Source: DAISJM01 sp036821485 (GTDB lineage Bacteria > Verrucomicrobiota > Kiritimatiellia > CAIQIC01 > JAGNIJ01). From it: a DNA stretch of 64,000 nt. The stretch covers positions 124,001 through 188,000 of the forward strand of contig DAISJM010000001.1 in NCBI GenBank assembly GCA_036821485.1, in the 5' to 3' direction. Under the pieces are notes generated by a model, which searched no databases, was not told the DNA's origin, and saw only the letters and a program-made list of their open reading frames with translations. Of this stretch, positions 25,773 to 34,718 are shown piece by piece. Made by a program: the position numbers and the translations under genes. Each line of letters starts with the position of its first letter. Positions within the stretch are counted from its first letter, which is position 1.

Positions 25773-27269
25773 ATGAGAAAGACCGCCTTCGTGTTGATCG
25801 TCATCTCGTTGTGTTTCGCCGGTGTAGGGGCCGCGTGGGCTCAGGATGCGGGTGCGCTGGTCCAGCACGCCAACACATGTCTGCGTGACGCGCAGAACCA
25901 CTTCTTTGGAGGGCGGATGTCTCAAGCTGAGGCAAGCCTCGCCGGGGCGGAGGCCTCTGTGACGGCGCTCAAGGGCGTGGATTCCGCCAACGTCCAAATC
26001 GCCTCGCTGGAACAGAAGTGCGCGAAGATGCGGAAGGATATCGATGCTCGGAAGCCGAAGGCCGCGACTTCTCCGGCCGCCCCGGCCGCGACTACCGCCG
26101 CGCCGGCAGGCGACAAGCTACCGTCCGGCGCGCAGTTCCGTCTCAAGGAAGCAGGTCGCAGTCTGGACAAGGTGGATCGTATCTTGAGCGGCGTCTCGTC
26201 GGCCGACTACAAGGTCGAGGCCGCGCGCGCCGCCGTGCAGGAGGCGAAGGACAAGTTGGCCGAGATCACGTCCATGTTTGGCGCACAGGCGAGCCCCGAT
26301 GCGCCGGAGATGAAGGCGGTCAGCGATCGCATCGCGGCGGCCGAGAAGCAGATCAACGGCGTTCAGGCTGGCGCGGCGCAGGCAGCCGTTCAGCAGGACA
26401 AGGTCAAGGCTGTGGCGGAGGAGTGGCTGAACAAGATGAAGCCCTACGTGATGGGGCAGGGCAACAGCGAGCACAACCCGGACAAGTACCTTGTGCCGGG
26501 CAGCACGAGCGATCTCAAGGAACTGGTGCGCCGCCAGGCGTTATGGCGTGAGGCCACAGCGTTGCTGGCGGAATATGAGAAGGCCGGGTTGAGCAACGTG
26601 TCCGATGAACTGGCGGAAGCCGAGCGGCAGCTTCGCTACGCGGTGAAGTCGTTCGATGAATCCTATAAGAGTCACATCGAGCGGGCCGTGCAGGATGCCG
26701 AACGGCGCGCGGGGGAGATCGATACATTCCTGAAGCGGCAGGAGGCGGCGGCCGGTCAGGCCATTCTGCTGGAGAAGGACCAGCTCGGCGAGTTGCAGAA
26801 GAAGATCGACGAGGCAGGCGGGTTGGCCGGGATCGCCGATGCGCGCGTGAGCGCGTTACGTTCCATGTTCTCCGGATTGCAGAAGCGGGATGCTGCGCTC
26901 CGGCAGGCCCGCGTGGAGCAGACGCGTATGACCGCGGACCGCTACACCAGCGAGGACCTCGCACAGTTGAAGCAGCGCGCAGAGGCCATCACGCGGGAGT
27001 CGCTTGCGAACGCGAACATTCTCCGCACGACCATCACCAGCGCCGGTTGGAAGGAAGAGAGCGTGATTGAGCCGACGGATACGACGCACACGGCCCTTCG
27101 TTTCCGCACGACGCGGAGCGTGACGGCGCAGGTGGCGGCGAAGCAGGGCGACAAGGTTCAGCTCCACACGCTCGATCTCAGCAAGGATCTGCAGGCCGGC
27201 GGAGCATGGGGTCCGGTGTATGGGCACATCATGTTCTCCGATCCCATGCTGGAGAAGAACGTAAAGTAG
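25773..27269 (+). CDS. Exported coiled-coil protein of unknown function
   Basis: 498 residues from the ATG at 25773, which has AAGGAG nearby and starts a signal peptide (MRKTAFVLIVISLCFAG, cut near AWAQ). After an Ala/Pro-rich low-complexity stretch (ATSPAAPAATTAAPAG, about residues 95-112) most of the chain is Ala, Lys, Glu, Gln and Asp rich and predicted helical or coiled-coil. A beta-rich end includes TALRFRTTRSVTAQVA and GPVYGHIMFSDP. No enzyme motif is seen. It is presumably periplasmic or envelope-associated. Transcribed alone from the promoter at 25704. Confidence 0.82.
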   Translation: MRKTAFVLIVISLCFAGVGAAWAQDAGALVQHANTCLRDAQNHFFGGRMSQAEASLAGAEASVTALKGVDSANVQIASLEQKCAKMRKDIDARKPKAATSPAAPAATTAAPAGDKLPSGAQFRLKEAGRSLDKVDRILSGVSSADYKVEAARAAVQEAKDKLAEITSMFGAQASPDAPEMKAVSDRIAAAEKQINGVQAGAAQAAVQQDKVKAVAEEWLNKMKPYVMGQGNSEHNPDKYLVPGSTSDLKELVRRQALWREATALLAEYEKAGLSNVSDELAEAERQLRYAVKSFDESYKSHIERAVQDAERRAGEIDTFLKRQEAAAGQAILLEKDQLGELQKKIDEAGGLAGIADARVSALRSMFSGLQKRDAALRQARVEQTRMTADRYTSEDLAQLKQRAEAITRESLANANILRTTITSAGWKEESVIEPTDTTHTALRFRTTRSVTAQVAAKQGDKVQLHTLDLSKDLQAGGAWGPVYGHIMFSDPMLEKNVK

Positions 27270-27308
27270 TTTTCCGCATGGTTCGGCCGAGAATCGCACG
27301 GCAAGGCC

Positions 27309-27338
27309 TTGATTAACCCCCTGCCTCGGGCCTATCTT
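27309..27338 (+). promoter_or_regulatory. Possible promoter of HD-domain gene
   Basis: TTGATT (27309-27314) and TATCTT (27333-27338) are separated by 18 bp, 29 bp upstream of the ATG at 27367. The match is moderate. Confidence 0.4.
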
Positions 27339-27366
27339 GTGCTTGTACGATGCGGGAGCAACAAAG

Positions 27367-28140
27367 ATGAAATTCAAACTCGCGGTGAAAGAGAACAAGA
27401 AGCTGGAGCAGGTGATCGCCCGCGTGGAGGGTGATGCCGAGTTGAACCAGCTCTGGAAGTGCGCGAACATGAACGCCGTCGATCGCGCGCACATCAGCGA
27501 TCACGGCGAGATTCATATCCGCATTGTCGCGCACGCCGCATTGCGCATCCTGCGCCTGCTGGTGGAAAAGGGGATTCAGCCGAGCATCGTCAAGGATCAC
27601 AAGATGACGGTCGAGGACGCGGAGGTGGTGGTGTTTCTCGGCGCGTGCCTGCACGACCTCGGCATCAGCATTCATCGCGACGATCACGAACAGTACAGTC
27701 TGTTCCTGGCCTATCCGAAGGCGCGTCAGCTTCTGGCGGGGATTTACGACGAACCCGGATTGACAACGGTGGTGGCAGAAACGTTGCACGCGGTGATCGC
27801 GCACAATTCCGACCAGCGCTGTCTCACGATCGAGGCGGGCGTGTTGAAGGTGGCCGATGCAGTGGACATGAGCGAGGGCCGTTCGCGCATTCCGTTCGAG
27901 GCGGGCCAAGTGAACATCCACTCCGTGTCCGCGCAGGCGATCAAGGAAGTGAAGATCGAAGTGGGGAAGGAGCGGCCGATCCGGCTGTCGATCACCCTCA
28001 ACAACTCGGCCGGCATTTTCCAAGTCGATGAGCTCCTCAAGCGCAAGCTGCACAACTCCACGCTGGAACCCTACGTGGAACTGGTCGCCCAGATCCACAA
28101 CGAGCCTGAGCGCAGCATCGTTGAGGAGTATCGGCTGTAG
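27367..28140 (+). CDS. HD-domain phosphohydrolase-like protein
   Basis: 257 residues from MKFKLAVKEN (ATG at 27367, with GGGAG upstream; an earlier in-frame codon is less likely). The HD metal site is in GACLHDLGIS (H96-D97), preceded by SDHGEIHIRIVAHAALRILR and followed by H residues in RDDHEQYS and ETLHAVIAHN, as expected for HD phosphohydrolases acting on nucleotides or phosphoesters. The last 80 residues form an extra beta domain (VNIHSVSAQAIKEVKIEVG) resembling archaeal/bacterial COG1896-like proteins. Cytoplasmic. Its TAG stop is part of a REP-like element. Confidence 0.85.
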   Translation: MKFKLAVKENKKLEQVIARVEGDAELNQLWKCANMNAVDRAHISDHGEIHIRIVAHAALRILRLLVEKGIQPSIVKDHKMTVEDAEVVVFLGACLHDLGISIHRDDHEQYSLFLAYPKARQLLAGIYDEPGLTTVVAETLHAVIAHNSDQRCLTIEAGVLKVADAVDMSEGRSRIPFEAGQVNIHSVSAQAIKEVKIEVGKERPIRLSITLNNSAGIFQVDELLKRKLHNSTLEPYVELVAQIHNEPERSIVEEYRL

Positions 28141-28190
28141 GAGAGGCTTTACGCCTCGATTCAGGGTCGAGGGATAAACCCTCTCCTACA
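28136..28190. repeat. REP-like palindromic element
   Basis: A 55-bp imperfect palindrome starting TGTAGGAGAGGCTTTACGCC and ending with the inverse ATAAACCCTCTCCTACA; the centre is TCGATTCAGGGTCGA. It resembles in plan the TGTAGGAGCGG REP elements known from Pseudomonas and Xanthomonas. The TAG in its left end is the stop codon of the HD gene. A second hairpin GCCGCTC..GAGCGGC follows near 28226-28246. Confidence 0.75.
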
Positions 28191-28324
28191 AAGCCCGACG
28201 ATGTGCCTCGACGGGCTGCCTGCCGCTCACAACGCGAGCGGCCACACATCCAGTTGCCAACCAGTATGATTAGTGCTAGACATCCCCTTGGACTGGTTAC
28301 GGTCCCACGAAGTTGGAGATGGTC

Positions 28325-29194
28325 ATGAAGTCGTTGCATGTTGGTGTTTTGTTGGTTCTTGCCTTGTCGTTGTCCGCTGCTGTTGCCGAGGATTTGCCCG
28401 GCCGGGTGAAGGGCGCGACGCGGCCGAAGACGTCGCCGGGCTACAGTTCCTATACGTTGGTCTCGGCTGCGTGGGACGCTTTCAACGGGAAGGAAAATCG
28501 CCGCGCGATTGCGTTGGCGAACCAGTGCGTGAAGGACTACGCGGCAGCGGCCGTGGACCAGCAGAAATCGTTGCGTGAACTCCCGCCCGCGAACATGATC
28601 AACGATTACTGGGCGCTGAACGATGTGGCCACGGCGCTCTTCATCCGCGGGCGCGCGCTGGAGAAGTTGAACGACTCCGGCGCCGCGCGGATCACCTACG
28701 CTGAAATTCTGAAGCGCTATCCTTACGCACAGTGCTGGGATCCGAAGGATGTGTACTGGTCCGTGGCGGCGGCGGCGCGCGATCGGATTCAGTGCATCGA
28801 TCAGCACATTGATTTCGGCGACTACAAATCCAGCACGCTCACATCGAAAGGCTGGGACTCCCTGAAGCAGAACCGGTCGATGGCGGCGCTGGCCTATGCC
28901 GACAAATGCATCGAGCTGTACGGCGAGAAGGCGAAAGAGATGCAGATGTCGCTTCGCGATTTTCCATCGTCGGGCCTGGAGTGGGAATACTGGGCGCTGA
29001 ACGACGTCGGTACGTGCCTGTTCATCAAAGGCCAGGCGCTGGCGAAGATGGGCAAGGAAGCGGAAGCCAACCGCGCGTTCCAGGACATCCTCGGTTCGTA
29101 CGGCTACGCGCAATGCTGGGACAACAACGGCCAATGGTTCTGGAAGTTGGGCGACGCCGCGCGCAAGCTGCTCTACAAGAACAAGGAAATCTGA
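28325..29194 (+). CDS. Exported protein with two internal repeats
   Basis: 289 residues from the ATG at 28325, with GGAG 6 bases upstream and a signal peptide (MKSLHVGVLLVLALSLSAAV). After the leader the chain is an internal duplication of about 115 residues: the first copy has AWDAFNGKENRRAIALANQC, ..LNDVATALFIRGRALEKL and RYPYAQCWDPKD; the second has GWDSLKQNRSMAALAYADKC, ..LNDVGTCLFIKGQALAKM and SYGYAQCWDNNG. The repeats look like helical TPR-related pairs with a conserved YAQCWD end. The family appears as precursor-like proteins in several phyla, but I know of no function. Confidence 0.85.
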   Translation: MKSLHVGVLLVLALSLSAAVAEDLPGRVKGATRPKTSPGYSSYTLVSAAWDAFNGKENRRAIALANQCVKDYAAAAVDQQKSLRELPPANMINDYWALNDVATALFIRGRALEKLNDSGAARITYAEILKRYPYAQCWDPKDVYWSVAAAARDRIQCIDQHIDFGDYKSSTLTSKGWDSLKQNRSMAALAYADKCIELYGEKAKEMQMSLRDFPSSGLEWEYWALNDVGTCLFIKGQALAKMGKEAEANRAFQDILGSYGYAQCWDNNGQWFWKLGDAARKLLYKNKEI

Positions 29195-29386
29195 CCGGCG
29201 GCACCCTCGGAGCAGTGTAACCACCAATAGACACTAATGGACACTGATACGGGACGGTGAGGATGCGAGTTCGGGTTGGTGTCCCTCGCTGGTGGAGTAT
29301 CCCCTTCGTTAGATTCTGCTCAATACCCCCTCAACCTTTTGCTTGTCGCCGCATCGTTTGCTTGTCAGCATACCTGCGGGAGGAAG

Positions 29387-32300
29387 ATGTCCGGCGCGAG
29401 GCCGGGACAGGCATTTTTCATCATGGGCAAGAAGGACCACGTCAGTCCCCCGGATGCCGACGGCCGTATTCCGGCCGGCAAGACCATCTCTGAATTTCTA
29501 TCACAGGAAGGCCATGCCCGCGGCGTGGATCTCCGCGGTGGTGAGCCCTACGCCGAGTCTTCCATTCTCCGCGTGCAGGGCGGGGGGCGGTACGAAGTTG
29601 GCCCCGTCATCGCCCGCGGTGGCATGGGGGTCATTCACCAGGCGCGCGATCTGAATTCGCGGCGCGTGGTCGCGTTGAAGCTGCTGCCTCGCGATGCGCC
29701 GTGTCCAAGGGAGGACCTCCTCCGCTTCATCCGCGAGGGCCAGCTTACGTCCCAGCTCGAGCACCCGAATATCGTCCCCGTGCACGACATCGGTTTGGAT
29801 GAATCGGGTCAGATGTACTACACGATGAAGCTGGTCGAGGGCCAGACGCTGACGAGCATCTTGCAGGGCATCCGGAAGAACGATGCCGCGATGCTGGCGG
29901 AGTATCCGCTGGCCCGCCTGCTGAACATTTTCCAGAAGGTGTGCGATGCCGTCGCTTTTGCGCACTCGAAAGGCGTGGTGCACCGGGATCTGAAGCCCGA
30001 CAACATCATGGTCGGCAGTTTCGGCGAGGTGCAGGTGATGGACTGGGGGCTGGCGCGCATCCTGCGCGCGATGGAAGAGGCGTCGGAGGATGCCGGGGAA
30101 CGGCGGGCGTCGTGGGCCGACCGGGAACGGCTGCAGCAGGAAGAGGGTGGGCCGATTCCCACGGACGATTTTGGAGATACGCTCAAGACGATCAGCGGAA
30201 GAATCATGGGCACGCCGGGCTTTCTCGCGCCCGAGCAGATTCTCCAGGATGCCGCGCAGCCGCCGGGCATGAAGGCGGATGTCTACTCCCTCGGCGCGGT
30301 ACTCTACGCCATCCTGACCCTGCGGCCGACGGTGAAAGGCGCCGACATTTCAGAAATGTTGCGGCATATCGTGGCGGGCGATTTCCCTGCGCCGGCCACG
30401 TTCAATGCGGCCGATGGCGAGGATGCCGGGCGGGCGCGCGAGACGAAGGCCGGATCGGTGCGACAGGGCGGATTCCCGCATTGCCCCGACGGTTGGATAC
30501 CTACCGCGCTTTCGGATATTGCCATGAAGGCGCTGGCGACCCGGCCGGAGGATCGTTACAGCTCGGTGCAGGAGCTGCAGCGCGAGATCGAGGATTACCA
30601 GAATGGCTACGTATGGCACCTGGTGATCGATGAGGATTTCTCGGACCCCGGCGCGTTGTCGCGTTGGGTGGTGTCGGGTGGCCGCGCCGAGATTCAGGAC
30701 GGCGAATTGCGTTTGCGCGAGGGCGAGCCACAGGTGTTGATGCTCCGGCGTGAGGTGCCGGGTGATGTCCGCATCGAGTTTGAATGCCGCCAGGTGGGAA
30801 GCTACCTGAATTGCATGGGTTGCTTCATGAACGCGATCCGCGCGGATAACTACCGCGAGATTCCGTGGAGCGGCTACGAGTTTGAGTATGGCGGCTACGA
30901 GAACTCGCGCAACGCGATCCATCGCTCCAACTCGCAGATGTGGATTGATCCCGCCGCGCCGCTGGCCTCCGACATCAAGTACGAGGTCCTCGCGGAACGC
31001 GTCGGGTCGCACCTGCGGATGGTGGTCAATGGCCGGGAAGTCGTGGCGCTGACCGATCAGGACCCGTTGTCGGGCAGCGATCGCGTGGCGGTGGGATTCG
31101 TGGGGTGGAACACGGACACGCGGTTCACGCGGATTCGGATTTCCACGCTGGGCACGCCGTGGAAGGGCGACGTGCTGGATGTTGCCGAGCGGCAGATTCA
31201 GAAGGGCCGTTACGATGCGGCCATCGGGTTGTTCGAAGATACGCTGGAGTCCTTCCCGGATGCCGAACGGCGGCGGCGCGCGGAGGCGGGTCTGCGCACG
31301 GCCCGGCAGCGGCGCAATTTGGGCCGCCAGTTGCCGGCGTGGAATGCCGCGCTGCAGAAGGCGTGGCCCGGCATGGGGATCGAGTTGCAGGTGGTCAACG
31401 ATGGGCTGTCGCTCAATCTCAACGAACTGCCGGTGAGGAACCTGGAACCACTGCGGGGCATGCCGCTCAACATTCTCTATTGCGCGCACGGCGAGATTGC
31501 CAGCCTGGAACCGTTGCGGGGCATGCCGCTGACCGCGTTGAACTGCACGGGAAATCCGATCCGGACATTGGAGCCGCTGCGTGGGATGCCGTTGACGACC
31601 CTGCTGGCCGAGGATTGTCCCGTCGCAGATTTGGAACCGCTGCGCGGCATGAAACTCAAAATGCTGCAGATCGGCTTGAGCGAGGTGGTTGACCTTGAGC
31701 CCTTGCGGGGCATGCCGCTGACTTTCCTGCACTGCTGGTCATCGCGCGTGGAAAGCTTGGAGCCGCTGCGCGGCATGCGGCTCGACACGCTGAACTGCGC
31801 CGGTAACCGGATCACGGGCTTGGAGCCGCTCGCGGGCATGCCGCTCAACAACCTGCACTGCGGCGGCAACCGGATCAAGTATCTCGAGCCGCTCGCGGGC
31901 ATGCCGCTGACCGTGTTGCATTGCGGGGACAACCAGATCGAGGATATCTCGGTGCTGGCCGGACTGCCGCTGACGATTCTCGGTTGCCACAGCAACCGGA
32001 TCACGACGTTGCGCCCGCTGCTCGGCGTACCGCTGGCGTCCGTCACCTGCGGGGATAATCCGATCCGCGACCTGGGGCCGTTTGTGGCGCGCCCGCCGGA
32101 AATCATCCACTTCGAGAGTGAAAGTCTTCCCGATGCCGAACTGGAAAAACTGCGCTCCCAGTGGTCGAAGAATCCCGAGTTCGCCCGGCACGCAAGCGAA
32201 GTAGAGACGCTGCTGCTCCTTCGTCGCGGCGATGTGAAGGGGTTGAAGGCGCGGGCGGCGGAATTCCGGGGACACCGCTATCTCTTCATTCCAAAATTCA

Positions 32301-32599
32301 TGCGATGGGACGATGCTCGCGTTTACTGCGAGAAGCTGGGCGGCCATTTGCTGACGATTACGTCGCGCGAAGAGGATGAGTTCATCGCATCGCTTTTTGA
32401 AGGCGGCTGTTTCTTCTGGATGGGTTTGTTTGTGAGCGAGCGCGGTCCTGAATGGGTGACGGGCGAGCCGTTTACCTACAAGAACTTCGTCGGCGAAATG
32501 CACGAAATGTGCCGCGGTCCGAAAGCCTTTGCGCGCTTCTGGCGCGCCGACCATGTGGCCGATGCGCACAACGGTTTCATGATCGAGTGGGATGCGTAG
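29387..32599 (+). CDS. Ser/Thr kinase fused to LamG-like, leucine-rich-repeat and C-type-lectin-like modules
   Basis: 1070 residues. I start at the ATG at 29387 because GGGAGG lies just before it; the frame is open upstream. The Hanks-type kinase spans about residues 68-400: Gly loop ARGGMG (77-82), Lys98 in VALKLL, HRDLKPDN (199-206), DWG in place of DFG (219-221) and APE (281-283). A concanavalin/LamG-like domain (about 410-586), a TPR-like helix pair (about 590-645), about ten 23-residue leucine-rich repeats of type LEPLRGMPLTTLNC (about 685-897) and a C-type-lectin-like fold (about 955-1070; FMRWDDARVYCEKLGGHLLT, FWMGL, PEWVTGEPFTYKNF) follow. No membrane helix is visible. Signal transduction is likely; the ligand is unknown. 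Confidence 0.93.
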   Translation: MSGARPGQAFFIMGKKDHVSPPDADGRIPAGKTISEFLSQEGHARGVDLRGGEPYAESSILRVQGGGRYEVGPVIARGGMGVIHQARDLNSRRVVALKLLPRDAPCPREDLLRFIREGQLTSQLEHPNIVPVHDIGLDESGQMYYTMKLVEGQTLTSILQGIRKNDAAMLAEYPLARLLNIFQKVCDAVAFAHSKGVVHRDLKPDNIMVGSFGEVQVMDWGLARILRAMEEASEDAGERRASWADRERLQQEEGGPIPTDDFGDTLKTISGRIMGTPGFLAPEQILQDAAQPPGMKADVYSLGAVLYAILTLRPTVKGADISEMLRHIVAGDFPAPATFNAADGEDAGRARETKAGSVRQGGFPHCPDGWIPTALSDIAMKALATRPEDRYSSVQELQREIEDYQNGYVWHLVIDEDFSDPGALSRWVVSGGRAEIQDGELRLREGEPQVLMLRREVPGDVRIEFECRQVGSYLNCMGCFMNAIRADNYREIPWSGYEFEYGGYENSRNAIHRSNSQMWIDPAAPLASDIKYEVLAERVGSHLRMVVNGREVVALTDQDPLSGSDRVAVGFVGWNTDTRFTRIRISTLGTPWKGDVLDVAERQIQKGRYDAAIGLFEDTLESFPDAERRRRAEAGLRTARQRRNLGRQLPAWNAALQKAWPGMGIELQVVNDGLSLNLNELPVRNLEPLRGMPLNILYCAHGEIASLEPLRGMPLTALNCTGNPIRTLEPLRGMPLTTLLAEDCPVADLEPLRGMKLKMLQIGLSEVVDLEPLRGMPLTFLHCWSSRVESLEPLRGMRLDTLNCAGNRITGLEPLAGMPLNNLHCGGNRIKYLEPLAGMPLTVLHCGDNQIEDISVLAGLPLTILGCHSNRITTLRPLLGVPLASVTCGDNPIRDLGPFVARPPEIIHFESESLPDAELEKLRSQWSKNPEFARHASEVETLLLLRRGDVKGLKARAAEFRGHRYLFIPKFMRWDDARVYCEKLGGHLLTITSREEDEFIASLFEGGCFFWMGLFVSERGPEWVTGEPFTYKNFVGEMHEMCRGPKAFARFWRADHVADAHNGFMIEWDA

Positions 32600-32626
32600 C
32601 GAGTCAGGCGTTCGCGTCCTTCAGAC

Positions 32627-34636
32627 TTACTCGGTCGCCGTCTGAACTGGGTGTAGCCGGATTGCCGCGCCGCCGCTGGTGGCAAGGTGCAGTTTCAGCG
32701 TGTCCGAGGCGCGCACCGTCTTCGATTGGATGTCGAGTGCGGTCGGATTCTTTTCCCAGTCGGCGTCCTGCCCGTCGACATACAGCGTTGCTTCGTAATC
32801 CTGATCCGGGCGGAGGAAGGAGAGGGGCACTTCCATGTCGCGCGCGGTTTCGTCGGTGATCGCGCCGATGAACCAATCCTGCCCGCTGCGGCGGGCGAGG
32901 GTGATGAAGTCGCCGACGGAGCAGTTCAGCGCCCTCGTCTCATCCCACGTCACGGGAACATCGCGGATGAATTGGAAGGCGGGCTGGCCCTCGTAGTTCT
33001 CCGGCAGATCGGCAACCATCTGAAGCGGGCTGAAGATCGTCACGTACAGCGCGAGTTGTTTCGCCAGCGTGGTGTGCACGCGGCGGCCTTCGCGGTACTT
33101 CGGGAACGTCACGGCAAAGACGCCGGGCGTGTAGTCGATCGCCCCGGCCAATCCACGCGTGAAAGGAATGATGGTGGTGTGCTCGGGGGGATTCCCGTCG
33201 CTCCACGCCTCGTACTCGGTGCCGCGGACGCCTTCGCCCGACATCAGGTTGGGCCATGTCCGGCAGAGCCCGGTCGGCTTGATGGGCTCATGCACGTCGA
33301 GTGCGATGCGGTGCGCTGCGGCCCGCTCGGTCACGCGCTGGTAGTGGTTGATCATCCACTGCCCGTGATGGTGCTGGCCTTTGGGAATGATCTCGCCCGC
33401 GTAGCCGGTCTTCACGGCGTGGATGCCGAGGCTCTCGTAGAGCGCGAAGGCGGCCTCCATCTGCTGCTCGTAGGCGGGAATGTTGCCGCCGGTTTCGTGG
33501 TGGCCGATCAGCGCCACGTTCTTTTCCCGGGCATACTGTGCCAGCGCGGGCAGATCGAAATCAGGATACGGCTCGGTGAAGCTGAATTGCGCGCCGTTGA
33601 ACCAGGATTCCCAGCCCTTGTTCCAGCCTTCCACCAGCAGCCCGCGGATTCCGTTCGATGCGGCGAAATCGATGTAGTATTTCGTGTTCTCCGTGGTGGC
33701 GCCATGCTTGGGACCGGCCGCCCACGTTTCCTTGCCGATGTGCAGGCTCCACCAGATGCCCATGTATTTCATCGGCTCGATCCAGGAGGTGTCCGCGATC
33801 TTGCACGGCTCATTCAGATTTTCGATGAGATGCGATTCGAGCAGCCCGCCCGCGCGGTCGACGAGCTGAATCGTCCGCCACGGGGTTTGCATGGGGGTCG
33901 ACGACTTCACCTTCACGCCGTCGGGCCACGGGACGAGATCGCACTTGAAGCTGTTGGCGTCTTCCGGCACGGGCACGAGGGTCATGCTCGCATAATCCAC
34001 GAGTGCCGCTTCGTGGATGCTCAGGTGCAGGCCTTCGTGGGTGCGTATCGTGAGGGGGGTGTTGAGGGCCTGCACTCCGCTCAGCGGAGTGGTGCGGTAG
34101 GTGTTCTCGTCGCCATTGTAATCCACCGGGTGCCACCACGCGGTGTAGTTGCCGGCAAATCGGAACTGTGTTTCCTCGGAGAGAATCGCCACGTCGGTCA
34201 GATTGGATTGCGCGGGGAGAATGTAGCGGAACGCCACGCCGTCGTCGTAAGCGCGAAACACCAGGATCATGTCGCGGTTGGGGTCATCCTGTTCGTGGAG
34301 TCGGGCCGTCAATTGGTTGTAGTGGTTCCGTACTTCGCTGGCCGTGCCCCAGACGGGTCGCCATGTTTCGTCGCCCGACTCGCGCAGGATGTCGACCGCC
34401 TCGAATCGATTGGTCATCGGCGGGGCGTCTTGCAGGATGAAGCCGAGGGCCGAGGGGCGGATCACCTCGGTGCCCGAGTGAGCGACGGCATAACGCGGTG
34501 CGCCATCTTCAATGAGCAGGGTGATGGACAGGTTGCCGTCAGGCGAGGTCAGGATCTCGTTGGTCACGGCACCGAACGATTGGGAACTCAAGGCGAGCAG
34601 CAGCAGAACCAGCCATTGTGCATTTCGAGTTCGCAT
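32627..34636 (-). CDS. Secreted GH97 alpha-glucosidase (SusB-like, inverting type)
   Basis: 669 residues from the ATG at 34636, with GGAGG upstream and a signal peptide (MRTRNAQWLVLLLLALSS); a longer open frame lacks signals. Features of GH97: an N-terminal beta-sandwich (SPDGNLSITLLIEDGAP, RAYDDGVAFRY), YIDFAASNGIRGLLVEGW, then HHETGGNIPAYE and GIHAVKTGYAGEIIPKGQHH. The region HEPIKPTGLCRTWPNL-..-EGVRGTEYEAW closely follows the sequence of Bacteroides SusB. The Glu residues in place of the Asp nucleophile used by retaining GH97 enzymes suggest the inverting, Ca-dependent type. Likely removes glucose from malto- or isomalto-oligosaccharides, fitting the alpha-glucan theme. Confidence 0.93.
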   Translation of the reverse strand: MRTRNAQWLVLLLLALSSQSFGAVTNEILTSPDGNLSITLLIEDGAPRYAVAHSGTEVIRPSALGFILQDAPPMTNRFEAVDILRESGDETWRPVWGTASEVRNHYNQLTARLHEQDDPNRDMILVFRAYDDGVAFRYILPAQSNLTDVAILSEETQFRFAGNYTAWWHPVDYNGDENTYRTTPLSGVQALNTPLTIRTHEGLHLSIHEAALVDYASMTLVPVPEDANSFKCDLVPWPDGVKVKSSTPMQTPWRTIQLVDRAGGLLESHLIENLNEPCKIADTSWIEPMKYMGIWWSLHIGKETWAAGPKHGATTENTKYYIDFAASNGIRGLLVEGWNKGWESWFNGAQFSFTEPYPDFDLPALAQYAREKNVALIGHHETGGNIPAYEQQMEAAFALYESLGIHAVKTGYAGEIIPKGQHHHGQWMINHYQRVTERAAAHRIALDVHEPIKPTGLCRTWPNLMSGEGVRGTEYEAWSDGNPPEHTTIIPFTRGLAGAIDYTPGVFAVTFPKYREGRRVHTTLAKQLALYVTIFSPLQMVADLPENYEGQPAFQFIRDVPVTWDETRALNCSVGDFITLARRSGQDWFIGAITDETARDMEVPLSFLRPDQDYEATLYVDGQDADWEKNPTALDIQSKTVRASDTLKLHLATSGGAAIRLHPVQTATE

Positions 34637-34718
34637 GCGACCTCCGCGGGTTGGGGGACATGATGCCGGAGGAGGCAGCAGGAACAAAGAGTTTTGTTTG
34701 TTCAGTGCGGTGGCTGCG

